Notes under the pieces: generated by a model | Told to the model about the DNA's origin: nothing | Database searches by the model: none | What the model saw: the letters and a program-made list of their open reading frames with translations, nothing else | In this document: one piece after another, positions 1-6,902 of the stretch | How positions within the stretch are numbered: position 1 is the stretch's first letter | How the letters are laid out: the number at the start of each line of letters is the position of its first letter | Translations under genes and position numbers: made by a program | Assembly: GCA_023453335.1 (NCBI GenBank) | Contig: JAEXTU010000343.1 | Location: 1-8,512 of the forward strand | DNA from: Pseudomonadota bacterium | Lineage (GTDB): Bacteria > Desulfobacterota > Desulfovibrionia > Desulfovibrionales > Desulfovibrionaceae | Direction: 5' to 3' | Length of the DNA: 8,512 nt

Positions 1-180
1 CTCCCGGGCCAGGAGGGCCCGCGGCCGGTTGGGGCTGGCGAAGAGCTGCCAGGTCCAGAACTCCTCGCTCCAGGCGTAGTCGTACAGCGCGGCGATGAGG
101 GCCTGCACGGCCCGGATGTCGCCGGGCCGGCAGGGGCGGAACTCCAGCTCCGCCAGGCCGGGTCGCGCCGTATCCGCCAT
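1..180 (-). CDS. Probable GNAT-family N-acetyltransferase, N-terminal 60 residues only
   Basis: The reading frame opens with ATG at 180-178 and stays open for 60 codons to the left edge, so the gene is cut by the window. The visible protein has a basic beta-strand start (EFRPCRPGDIRAVQALI, about residues 13-29) followed by a segment with WSEEFWTWQLF and PNRPRALLA. That layout, R-x-C-R-x-x-D followed by an aromatic FW-x-W stretch and then a strand beginning RALLA, resembles the N-terminus of GNAT acetyltransferases. The acetyl-CoA binding loop lies outside the window, so the assignment is tentative. Its start is one base after the TAG of the upstream epimerase-like gene, and a GAGGG ribosome binding site sits inside the end of that gene, so the two are probably co-transcribed. 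If it is a GNAT, it would transfer an acyl group to an amine, perhaps on the pathway product. The acceptor cannot be told from this fragment. Confidence 0.6.
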   Translation of the reverse strand, partial: MADTARPGLAELEFRPCRPGDIRAVQALIAALYDYAWSEEFWTWQLFASPNRPRALLARE

Positions 181-181
181 G

Positions 182-1171
182 CTAGCCCTCTGTCCAGTAG
201 TTCTTCTTGTGCAGGTATTCGTCGCGGTGCTCCTGGAACCAGGCCCAGGTCTCCTGCAGCCCCTGCGCCAGGGACGTGGAAGGGACGTAGCCGATCTGCT
301 CCCGGGCGCGGGAGACGTCCATGACCCGCATCGGGTAGCCGGCCGGCTTGCTGGGGTCGAACTCGTAGCGGAACCGGAGGAATCCGGCCAGGGTCTCCAC
401 CAGTTCGCGCACCGAGACGCCGCAGCCGCTGCCCAGGTTCACGTAGCCGCCCCGGGTGCCGTGGTGCAGGGCCAGGATGCAGCCCTCGGCCACGTCCCGG
501 CTGTAAGCGAAGTCGCGCACCGCGGACCCGTCGCCCCAGACCTTTACCGGGTCCTCTCCGGCCGCGATGCGGCCCATGAGCGAGGGCACCACCATGGCGT
601 TGGCCGGGTCGAAGTTGTCCCCAGGCCCGTAGACGTTGCAGGGCCGCACCACGGCGAAGTTCTCCATGCCGTGCTGGATCTTGTAGGTCTGGATCTGGTA
701 CTCGGCCATGCGCTTGGCCCATCCGCCGTAGAAGTCCATGGGCGGGCCGTCGTCGCCCACGCCCTCCCGGAACACGTCCGCGCTGGCGTAGGCCCCGATG
801 GAGCTGGTGAACAGCAGCCGCCCCACCCGGTTGCGGCGGGAGGCCTCCAGCATGTTGGTGTTGAACATGAGGGCCGGCACGAAGTGGCTGGCCGGCCGCT
901 CCACGGTCATGGTCACCGAGCCCTTGATTCCGGCCAGGTGGAACACGTCGTCCACGCCCCGGGTGAGGTCCAGGCAGGTGGCCAGTTCGGTGAGGTCGGC
1001 CTTGAGGTGCTTGGCCCGCGGGTCCACCACCACCTCGTCCAGGGATACGATGGTCACGTCGGCCCCGGCGTCGCAGAGCAGGCGCGCCACCTGGCGGCCG
1101 ATGAGACCGGTGCCGCCGGTGACCAGGACCCCCCGGCCGGCGAAACTGCGCAGGATGTCGTCGCGGATCAT
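182..1171 (-). CDS. NAD-dependent epimerase/dehydratase-like SDR, GDP-fucose-synthase type (SDR1)
   Basis: This 329-residue extended short-chain dehydrogenase has a Rossmann NAD(P) motif GGTGLIG (residues 19-25), the strand FTSSIGAY (121-128) and the sugar-nucleotide segment RPCNVYGPGDNFDP (176-189), followed by VWGDGSAVRDF (211-221). These match the GDP-L-fucose synthase/WcaG branch, whose members work on nucleotide sugars in the cytoplasm. Two features are odd. The catalytic Tyr-Lys pair reads Y148-GGWA-K153, one residue longer than the usual YxxxK. By my alignment to E. coli GDP-fucose synthase, its epimerisation residues Cys109 and His179 correspond to Ile125 and Met193. It may therefore be a reductase, dehydratase or non-epimerising enzyme. 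The start ATG overlaps the stop of the methylthiotransferase-like gene as ATGA, behind a near-perfect AAAGGAG. An open frame continues upstream of this ATG, but that part is the out-of-frame shadow of the neighbouring gene. Length is normal for the family; the substrate is unknown. Confidence 0.9.
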   Translation of the reverse strand: MIRDDILRSFAGRGVLVTGGTGLIGRQVARLLCDAGADVTIVSLDEVVVDPRAKHLKADLTELATCLDLTRGVDDVFHLAGIKGSVTMTVERPASHFVPALMFNTNMLEASRRNRVGRLLFTSSIGAYASADVFREGVGDDGPPMDFYGGWAKRMAEYQIQTYKIQHGMENFAVVRPCNVYGPGDNFDPANAMVVPSLMGRIAAGEDPVKVWGDGSAVRDFAYSRDVAEGCILALHHGTRGGYVNLGSGCGVSVRELVETLAGFLRFRYEFDPSKPAGYPMRVMDVSRAREQIGYVPSTSLAQGLQETWAWFQEHRDEYLHKKNYWTEG

Positions 1172-2391
1172 GAACACTCCTTTGTTGGCCGCGGGTCCGT
1201 GGCGGACACCGCGGGCCGGGCCTCCAGCAGGCGTTGGATGCGGGCGGTGGACAGGTCCCCGCCCTCGCAGTTGACGATGATGCCCGCCGCGTCCATGGCC
1301 TCCTGCACCCGGGCCAGGCGGCGGGCCATGGCCTCGGGCGCGAGGCGGCCGGGCAGGGCCGCGGCCGGCGCGCCCGGGGTGGGCATGAAGGCGCTGGCCA
1401 GGACGTAGCGGGGCCTGGCGCGGAGCACCAGGTCCAGGGTTTGCTCCAGGTCCGATTCGGTCTCCCCGGGGAAGCCCACGATGAGGTGGGTGTCGAAGTC
1501 CCGGAAGCCCAGCCCGTTGAGCAGGCCGAAGGCCCGCTCCACGTCCTGCCGACCGTAGCTGCGGTTCATGCGGGCCAGCACCGGGTCGGCCGCGGACTGG
1601 ATGGGCAGGTTGAGGTGGGCCACCTTCCCCTCCCGGATGAGGGCCGCGAACTCCCCGGCGAAGTCCAGGAAGTTGCGCAGGTGGAAGTTGTTGTAGGCCA
1701 GCCGCAGCCCGGGCATTGCGGCGTGCAGGGTGCGGGCCAGGGCCGGCAGGTCCAGGCCCAGGTCCGAGCCGTACTGGCCGAGGCTGTCGGCCACCAGGAT
1801 GGCCTCGCGCACCCCGCTGCGCTCCGCCTCGGCGCACAGGCTACGGGCCAGGGCCTCAGGAGGCACGCTGCGGTAGGCGGGGAAGGCCAGGCGTTCGGAG
1901 CAGTAGGTGCATGCGAAGTTGCAGCCTTCGGACACCACCAGCTTGATGTACTGGTCCTGGAAGGTGGCATCCTGCCCGGTCTCCCGGCGGTAGGCGCGGG
2001 CGTCGCGGCAGATGCGCTCCTGCACGTACACCGGCCGGAACGCGGCCAGGGGGCTGGCCGCGGCGAAGATGCGGTCGAAGGCCGCCTCGTCCTCCTTCCA
2101 TCCCGCCACCACCAGCCGCTCGCCAGCCGCGGGTAGCAGGTCCGGGGCGATGGAGGGCAGGCAGCCGCCCACCACCACCCGCCGGGCCGGGCTGTCCAAC
2201 AGGGAGCGGACGCAGGCCAGGGAGGCGTCGCGGTGGTCGGCCCGGAAAGCGCAGGTCCACAGGAGCACCGCGTCGGCCGCCCCCGCGTCGTCCACCAGTT
2301 CGTGCCCCTGGGCCAGGAGGTAGTCCCGGTACTGGAGCAGCTTGGCGTTGCGCGTGGTGCAAGCGTTCAGGGCCTTGAAGTGGATGCGCAC
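1168..2391 (-). CDS. Radical SAM methylthiotransferase-like protein (MiaB/RimO family) lacking a TRAM domain
   Basis: The 407-residue protein has the methylthiotransferase architecture. An N-terminal UPF0004-type domain carries three spaced cysteines (C11, C47 in TCAFR, C77 in GGCLP) that in MiaB and RimO hold an auxiliary 4Fe-4S cluster. The radical SAM core follows with CNFACTYC (C157, C161, C164), then LPIQSAADPVLARMNRSYG (262-280) and IVGFPGETESDLEQTL (304-319), both family hallmarks. MiaB and RimO end in a TRAM RNA/protein-binding domain of about 60 residues. Here only about 35 unremarkable residues follow the PTPGAPAA segment, so TRAM is missing. Known family members insert methylthio groups into tRNA or ribosomal protein S12. 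The missing TRAM and the position between two sugar SDR genes suggest a small-molecule substrate, but this is inference. The start is GTG at 2391-2389, with GGGAAGG eight bases upstream. No in-frame ATG precedes C11, so this start keeps the first cluster ligand. It lies 21 bases after the upstream SDR. Confidence 0.88.
   Translation of the reverse strand: MRIHFKALNACTTRNAKLLQYRDYLLAQGHELVDDAGAADAVLLWTCAFRADHRDASLACVRSLLDSPARRVVVGGCLPSIAPDLLPAAGERLVVAGWKEDEAAFDRIFAAASPLAAFRPVYVQERICRDARAYRRETGQDATFQDQYIKLVVSEGCNFACTYCSERLAFPAYRSVPPEALARSLCAEAERSGVREAILVADSLGQYGSDLGLDLPALARTLHAAMPGLRLAYNNFHLRNFLDFAGEFAALIREGKVAHLNLPIQSAADPVLARMNRSYGRQDVERAFGLLNGLGFRDFDTHLIVGFPGETESDLEQTLDLVLRARPRYVLASAFMPTPGAPAAALPGRLAPEAMARRLARVQEAMDAAGIIVNCEGGDLSTARIQRLLEARPAVSATDPRPTKECS
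1177..1183 (-). promoter_or_regulatory. Strong Shine-Dalgarno site for SDR1, inside the end of the upstream gene
   Basis: The minus strand reads AAAGGAG followed by five bases and then ATGA, where ATG starts SDR1 and TGA ends the methylthiotransferase-like gene. The site fixes the SDR1 start at 1171 and points to coupled translation of the two genes. Confidence 0.8.
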
Positions 2392-2412
2392 GGGGGGTGC
2401 CTTCCCGGGTCT

Positions 2413-3399
2413 CTAGCGGGAGGTCGCGGCGTTGGCCCGGTACCAGGCGATGGTGCGGGCCAGGGCCTCGCGCAGCGGGGTCTTGGCCCGGAACCCGAGC
2501 AGCCGCTCGGCCTTGGCCGTGTCGAAGAGCCGGATGGGGATCATGGAGGGCTTGTCCGGGTCGTATTCCACCCGGGCGTCGGTCCAGCCCTCCAGCTCCA
2601 GGAGCATGCCCAGGATCTCCTTCACGGTGTAGCCCCGGCCGGTGGCGATGTTGACCGGGTCGTAGGCGTCGAGCTTCTCCGCCGCCAGGAGAAGGCCGTC
2701 GATGAAGTCGTCCGCGAAGATGAAGTCGCGCACGTCCTCGCCCGTGCCCCAGACCCTGATGGGATCCTGGCGGTCCACCACCTTGCGGATGGTGGCGGCC
2801 ATGACGTGGGAGGTGGCCGGGTCGAACTTGTCGTGGGGGCCGAAGATGTTGGCCGGCCGCACCGTCACCACGGGCATGGTGCGGCGCAGCCTGTGCGAAT
2901 AGAGGTTGCAAAGAATCTCCCCGAACCGCTTCATCCACGCCGCGCCGTAGTACACGTCAAAGGGCTCGCCCGAGAGCATGGTGTCCTCCTGGGCCGGGGT
3001 CTGCCCGGTGGGGGGGTACACCACGCTGCTGCTCAGGTACACGGTCTTGCGCACCCCGGCTGCGTAGGCGGCCTCCAGGAGCAGGGCGTTCATGACCACG
3101 TTGGGGGTCACATGCACCAGGGGCGTGGACGCGATGGCCGCAGCGCCCGAGGTGCTGGCCGCGCACATGAACATGAATTCCATGTCCGCGGCCGCCTTGG
3201 CGCAGTCCTCGGCCAGGGTCAGGTCGCAGCGCAGGTACTCCACCCGGTCGTCCTTGATCACCGCGTCCCGCTTGAACAGGGTGGCCCTGACCTGGGCTCC
3301 GGCGTCCAGCAGTCGCTGCACCAGGTTCGCGCCCACCAGGCCGGCGCCGCCGGCCACCAGTACCTTGCGTCCAGAGAAGAAGCTGCCGATGGGGTCCAT
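2413..3399 (-). CDS. NAD-dependent epimerase/dehydratase-like SDR, GDP-fucose-synthase type (SDR2)
   Basis: This 328-residue extended SDR is paralogous to the gene at 182-1171. It shows GGAGLVG (residues 17-23) for NAD(P) binding, the strand YLSSSVVYP (121-129), RPANIFGPHDKFDP (181-194) and VWGTGEDVRDFIFADDF (217-232). The last is the typical nucleotide-sugar pocket of GDP-L-fucose-synthase-like enzymes. The catalytic Tyr-Lys region reads YYGAAWMK (150-157), which leaves five residues between Y151 and K157 instead of three. In my alignment, Cys109 of the E. coli fucose synthase is replaced by Ser125 while His179 is kept as His198. It therefore differs from its paralogue in the likely acid/base residues, and the two may do successive steps. 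The start ATG lies five bases after the radical SAM gene. The ribosome binding site is weak (AGG), so coupled translation is likely. The NAD-binding fold is certain; the exact reaction (oxidation, reduction, epimerisation or dehydration of an activated sugar) is not. Confidence 0.9.
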   Translation of the reverse strand: MDPIGSFFSGRKVLVAGGAGLVGANLVQRLLDAGAQVRATLFKRDAVIKDDRVEYLRCDLTLAEDCAKAAADMEFMFMCAASTSGAAAIASTPLVHVTPNVVMNALLLEAAYAAGVRKTVYLSSSVVYPPTGQTPAQEDTMLSGEPFDVYYGAAWMKRFGEILCNLYSHRLRRTMPVVTVRPANIFGPHDKFDPATSHVMAATIRKVVDRQDPIRVWGTGEDVRDFIFADDFIDGLLLAAEKLDAYDPVNIATGRGYTVKEILGMLLELEGWTDARVEYDPDKPSMIPIRLFDTAKAERLLGFRAKTPLREALARTIAWYRANAATSR

Positions 3400-3404
3400 G
3401 TTGG

Positions 3405-4952
3405 CTACCTATCGTAGTCGGAGAAGATGTCCGCGTTGTGGTTGATGAAGGCGTCCAGCCGGCTCTTGATGCGCAGGCCGAACATGACCCAGGCCGCGTC
3501 CACGGGCACCCGGAAGTCTCGGCGCCGCACCCGCCACCGGGCCAGGGCCTGGAGCAACCGGTTGCCGAAGAGCAGGTCGAAAACCCGGGCCGCGACCCGA
3601 CCCAGGGCGGTGCAGGCTTCGGTCCGGGGCGGCTGCGCTTCGGAGAGCGGGTAGAAGTAGAACACGAAGTGCTTGACCCGGCGGCGCAGGGACGTGGACA
3701 CCCAGGGGGCCTTGAAGCGTCGCAGGGTGTGGTCGGCCCAGCCCTCCAGGCTGGCGGGCTCCTGAAACCCGTGCTCCTTGGACCGCTCGTAGAGCGGGGT
3801 CGAGGGGTAGGGCGTGTAGTAGAAGGTCCGGAAGTCGAAGTCGGGGTTCAGTTCCCGGCAGCGCAGGATCATGTCCAGGGTGCTGTCGAACTCGCTTTCG
3901 GGCACCCCGGGCAGGCCCACCATCGAGGAGACCGAAGCACGGATGCCCGCCTGCCCCATGCGGCGCACGAACTGGTAGGTGTGCTCCACGGTGGCCTTCT
4001 TGCCCACCAGCCGCATGACCTCCTCGGAACCCGACTCGGCCCCGATGTAGAGCTGGGAGCAGCCCGATTCCCGGATCAGGGCCAGGTCCTCGTCGGAGTA
4101 ATGCTCGAGCAGGAGGTTCGCGCTGACCCCGGCGTCCCAGGCCAGGCGGTAGGGGCGCTGGAGCAGGGTGTTGCAGAACTCCCGGACTCGCGACGGGGAC
4201 ACGAAGAAGTTGTCGTCGTCGATGGTCAGCCCGTTGATGGCGTGGTTCTCCACCATCCAGTCGATCTCGTCCAGGATGATGTCCATGTCGCGGAACTGGA
4301 CCTTGCGCTTGTACACGCTGGCCACTGCGCAGAATCCGCAGTGGTAGGGGCAGCCCAGGCTGGTCAGGATGCCGAGGGTGCGTTCGGAGCGGTCGGCATA
4401 CGCCTTGCGGAACACGTAGCGGCCGACGTCCACCGCGGCGAGGGGCATGCGCAGGCGCTCCATGGAGGGGTGGCTGGTGCGGCTGGGGGTGTGCACCACC
4501 TGGCCGTCTCGCAGGAAGGTGATGCCCTGTACCGCATCCAGGTCGCCCCCGGAGGCCAGGGTGTCGGCCAGCTCGCGCAGGACCGCGTGCCCCTGGCCTC
4601 GGACCGCCACGTCCACCAGGGGGTGCTGGGCGGTCTGGGCGGGCATGCCCGAGGGATGCCAGCCGCCCCAGACAATGGGGGTGTCGGGCTGGACCCGGCG
4701 AAGGACCCGGGCCACGTTAAGGCCGTTGGCTACCTGGACTCCGGTGAAGGAACTGATGCCGAAGCAGACCATGTCCCGGGGCAGGGCGCGCACCGCTGCC
4801 TCCAGGTCCGGGGTGGTGCGCTCGTCGATGATGTGCACCTGGTAGGGGCTGTCCTGCAAGGCGGCGTGCAGGATCATGAGCGAGTACGGCAGGCGTCCGC
4901 TCATGGTCTGGCCTGGCCAGGGCCGCGGGAAGAAGAGGGCGATGGAGGGCAT
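3405..4952 (-). CDS. B12-binding-domain radical SAM protein
   Basis: This 515-residue protein has two recognisable parts. Residues 1 to about 150 form a cobalamin-binding-like Rossmann domain: a start typed ALFFPRPWPG, then VCFGISSFTGVQVANGL (62-78) and VWGGWHPSGMPAQTAQHP (94-111). The lower-ligand DxHxxG motif is absent, as is usual in this radical SAM branch. The radical SAM core begins at TSLGCPYHCGFC, with C201, C205 and C208 in a CX3CX2C pattern to hold the 4Fe-4S cluster. It continues through TIDDDNFF (243-250), a later GAESGSEEV stretch and VGLPGVPESEF. The C-terminal part is basic and of unknown role. Relatives carry out methylation of unactivated carbon, ring formation and other radical reactions, and the substrate cannot be read from the sequence. 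It starts 15 bases after the methyltransferase gene, in the same frame, and has no clear ribosome binding site. The in-frame TAG at 4970 rules out any longer N-terminus. Confidence 0.92.
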   Translation of the reverse strand: MPSIALFFPRPWPGQTMSGRLPYSLMILHAALQDSPYQVHIIDERTTPDLEAAVRALPRDMVCFGISSFTGVQVANGLNVARVLRRVQPDTPIVWGGWHPSGMPAQTAQHPLVDVAVRGQGHAVLRELADTLASGGDLDAVQGITFLRDGQVVHTPSRTSHPSMERLRMPLAAVDVGRYVFRKAYADRSERTLGILTSLGCPYHCGFCAVASVYKRKVQFRDMDIILDEIDWMVENHAINGLTIDDDNFFVSPSRVREFCNTLLQRPYRLAWDAGVSANLLLEHYSDEDLALIRESGCSQLYIGAESGSEEVMRLVGKKATVEHTYQFVRRMGQAGIRASVSSMVGLPGVPESEFDSTLDMILRCRELNPDFDFRTFYYTPYPSTPLYERSKEHGFQEPASLEGWADHTLRRFKAPWVSTSLRRRVKHFVFYFYPLSEAQPPRTEACTALGRVAARVFDLLFGNRLLQALARWRVRRRDFRVPVDAAWVMFGLRIKSRLDAFINHNADIFSDYDR

Positions 4953-4967
4953 GGCTCGGGCTGGGGC

Positions 4968-6002
4968 CTATCCCTTGGGCAGGGTCTCCAGGTTGTAGGC
5001 CAGGTCCCCGCCCGAGGCCACCGAGGCGAACCGGCCCAGGCACATGGCCACCATCTCGTCGAAACTGGGCGAGCCCTCGGCCTCCTTGCGGTAGAGGCGG
5101 GGGATGCCGAAGAACTCGTGCCGGTTGGCGATCTCGAACTTGGCCGAGCAGCGGAACCCGATGCGTTGCAGCACTGCGTCGTACTCGACGTTGTGGGTGC
5201 CGGGCTTGAGTATGAAGCTGTCCCGGATGTAGAAGTGCCCGCCGGGCTTGAGCACCCGGGCGGCCTGGGACAGGACCCAGAGGATGCCGGCGTGGTTCAG
5301 CTCGTTGAGCACGAAGGTGGCGGTCACCAGGTCCACGCTGTGGTCGGGGAGCAGGCCGAAGTGCCAGGAAGGCACATGGCGGATGCGGTAGCTTTTGCGG
5401 GACAGCTGCCGGCGGATGGCTGCGTGCTCCATCTCGAAGCTCTCGCAGGCCACCACATCCAGATAGCTGCCTGGCCGGCGGGCCAGGTGGCGGAAGAACT
5501 GGCGCTGCACCGAATAGCTCATGGGATGGGCCTCCACCGCCAGGAACCGGGACTTGAACAGATCCAGGCTGTAGATGGCGGAACTGCCCAGGCCCGCGCC
5601 GAAGTCCAGGTGCACCAGGCCAGCGGGCATGTCCGGCCAGTGGGTGCGCAGGAAGCAGTAGTCCTGGGTCCGGGCCCGAGCCTGGCTCTCGATGTGGTTC
5701 TTCCACACCGCGTCCAGGGGGAGGAAGGGCAGGAAGTGCCGGAAGGCCCGGGTCAGGGCGGTGCGGCAGTGGGCCAGGACAGCGTCATGGTCGATCGTGC
5801 GGAAGGAGGCCGGGGTGTCCTTGAGCACGTAGTACATGGAATAGTAGAAGGCCAGGGCGTGCAGGTCCCGGAGCCTGAGGATGTTGGGCTTGCGCTCGTT
5901 TTCGGTCCACTCGAACGGCGACCCGATGCGGGTCGCCTTGTCCCCGAAAACCCAGCCCTGTTTCACCATGGCCCGTTCCAGCGAGCGGAGGATGTCGTCC
6001 AT
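4968..6002 (-). CDS. Class I SAM-dependent methyltransferase, possibly acting on a sugar (MT2)
   Basis: The 344-residue protein has an N-terminal helical region of about 125 residues and then a Rossmann methyltransferase core. Visible motifs are LDFGAGLGSS (132-141, SAM-binding motif I), the acidic strand end AVEAHP (155-160, where Glu would bind the SAM ribose), VDLVTATFVLNEL (223-235) and ARVLKPGGHFYIRDS (248-262). The long N-terminal extension and the motif-I form resemble proteins annotated as putative sugar O-methyltransferases, which I recall only loosely. It would move a methyl group from SAM to an unknown hydroxyl, amine or carbon. It lies 12 bases after the transketolase C-terminal subunit, behind GGGGA, and 15 bases before the radical SAM gene. 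It is unrelated in sequence to the first methyltransferase of the cluster. The methyltransferase fold is clear; acceptor and position are not. Confidence 0.87.
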   Translation of the reverse strand: MDDILRSLERAMVKQGWVFGDKATRIGSPFEWTENERKPNILRLRDLHALAFYYSMYYVLKDTPASFRTIDHDAVLAHCRTALTRAFRHFLPFLPLDAVWKNHIESQARARTQDYCFLRTHWPDMPAGLVHLDFGAGLGSSAIYSLDLFKSRFLAVEAHPMSYSVQRQFFRHLARRPGSYLDVVACESFEMEHAAIRRQLSRKSYRIRHVPSWHFGLLPDHSVDLVTATFVLNELNHAGILWVLSQAARVLKPGGHFYIRDSFILKPGTHNVEYDAVLQRIGFRCSAKFEIANRHEFFGIPRLYRKEAEGSPSFDEMVAMCLGRFASVASGGDLAYNLETLPKG

Positions 6003-6014
6003 GCCGGTTTTCCC

Positions 6015-6902
6015 CTATGCGTGCGGCGCGGCGGCCAAGGATGCGAGCAGGCGGCGGGCCTGTTCGCGGATGCCCTGCACGTCCAGGCCCACCGAGGCCC
6101 GGATGTCCGGCAGGGTTCCGTAGGTGCAGCAGAATTCGTCCCGCAGGCCGTGCCGGTAGGTGCGCAGGCCCGGGACCTCGTGCACGGCCTCGTGCAGGCC
6201 GAAGGCGTCATGGACCACCAGGATGTGGGTGTGTGCGAACTGCGCCACCAACTCCCGGTCCATGGGTTTCAGCGTGTGGAAATAGAGCAGGTTCACGTCC
6301 AGGTCCGCGCAGGCCGGGAGCACGTTGGCCAGGATGGGGCCGGCGGTGGCCACCGTGACCCGTGATCCCTTGTCCGCCAGTATCACGCCCCGCCCCGGCT
6401 CCACGGGCAGTTCCTCGCAGTGGGGGTGGTCCGAGAGCCGAAAGTAGGCCGGGGAACCGCTGCGGCGCCGGGCCCGGAGCAGGGCGTCCAGCTCCCGCCG
6501 CGAGCCGGGCTGGTAGACCTCCAGCCCGGGCAGGAGCCGGAGAATGGCCAGGTCGGTGTAGGAATGGTGGGTGGCCCCGTCCCAGGCGTAGTCGAAGGTG
6601 GCCCCGCAGGATACCAGGGTTGCGGGGAAGCGGTTGTAGCACAGGTCGAGCTTGATTTGCTCGTAGGACCGCTCGGTGAGGAAGGGGGCGATGGTGTGGC
6701 AGTATGGCGCAAGGCCCACGGCCGCCAGCCCGGCCGCCGCAGACACGATGGTGTTCTCGTTGATGCCCAGGTTGTAGAAGCGATCCGGGTAGCGGTCCGA
6801 GAACTCCTTGAAGAGGTAGACGCTCACGTCGCCGAACAGGAGCACCAGTCCGGGGTCCTGGGACGCGAGTTCGAGGATGGTGTCCCTAAACTGCCGGCGC
6901 AT
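6015..6902 (-). CDS. Transketolase, C-terminal subunit (pyrimidine-binding and C-terminal domains)
   Basis: The 295-residue protein matches the second half of a transketolase/DXS-type ThDP enzyme. It begins with FRDTILELASQDPGLVLLFGD and carries NLGINENTIVSAAAGLA (44-60). E49 is the expected glutamate that activates the thiamine pyrimidine ring. It continues with VYQPGSRRELDALL (129-142) and a C-terminal domain with ATAGPILANVLPA. With the N-terminal subunit encoded just upstream it should form the active dimer, which moves a two-carbon ketol unit between sugars. The start at 6902 was preferred to the ATG at 6935 because GGAGGAA lies four bases upstream of it and the protein then begins where the family does. 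It overlaps the upstream gene by 17 bases. Such separate subunits usually occur in specialised sugar pathways and some archaea, and their role here (making an unusual sugar backbone) is inferred. TAG ends the gene. Confidence 0.92.
   Translation of the reverse strand: MRRQFRDTILELASQDPGLVLLFGDVSVYLFKEFSDRYPDRFYNLGINENTIVSAAAGLAAVGLAPYCHTIAPFLTERSYEQIKLDLCYNRFPATLVSCGATFDYAWDGATHHSYTDLAILRLLPGLEVYQPGSRRELDALLRARRRSGSPAYFRLSDHPHCEELPVEPGRGVILADKGSRVTVATAGPILANVLPACADLDVNLLYFHTLKPMDRELVAQFAHTHILVVHDAFGLHEAVHEVPGLRTYRHGLRDEFCCTYGTLPDIRASVGLDVQGIREQARRLLASLAAAPHA

Noticed and set aside
95..1408. Plus-strand open frame of 437 codons
   Set aside because: It is the antisense shadow of the SDR at 182-1171 and part of the methylthiotransferase-like gene, with low-complexity composition and no motifs.
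1172..1837. N-terminal extension of the left SDR
   Set aside because: The extension is low-complexity shadow of the methylthiotransferase-like gene. The AAAGGAG site and the Rossmann motif near the N-terminus fix the start at 1171.
1856..2938. Minus-strand open frame of 360 codons overlapping two genes in another frame
   Set aside because: Its translation is repetitive Pro/Gly/Arg/His and it overlaps the SDR and radical SAM genes, both of which have intact motifs in their own frames.
2233..3417. Plus-strand open frame of 394 codons
   Set aside because: It lies opposite the SDR at 2413-3399 with no domain signal, the same kind of GC-rich antisense artefact.
3438..6365. Very long plus-strand open frame of 975 codons opposite three genes
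   Set aside because: It is antisense to three genes with clear family motifs. Its translation is rich in Gly, Ala, Val, His and Gln without any recognisable domain, as expected for the opposite strand of GC-rich genes.
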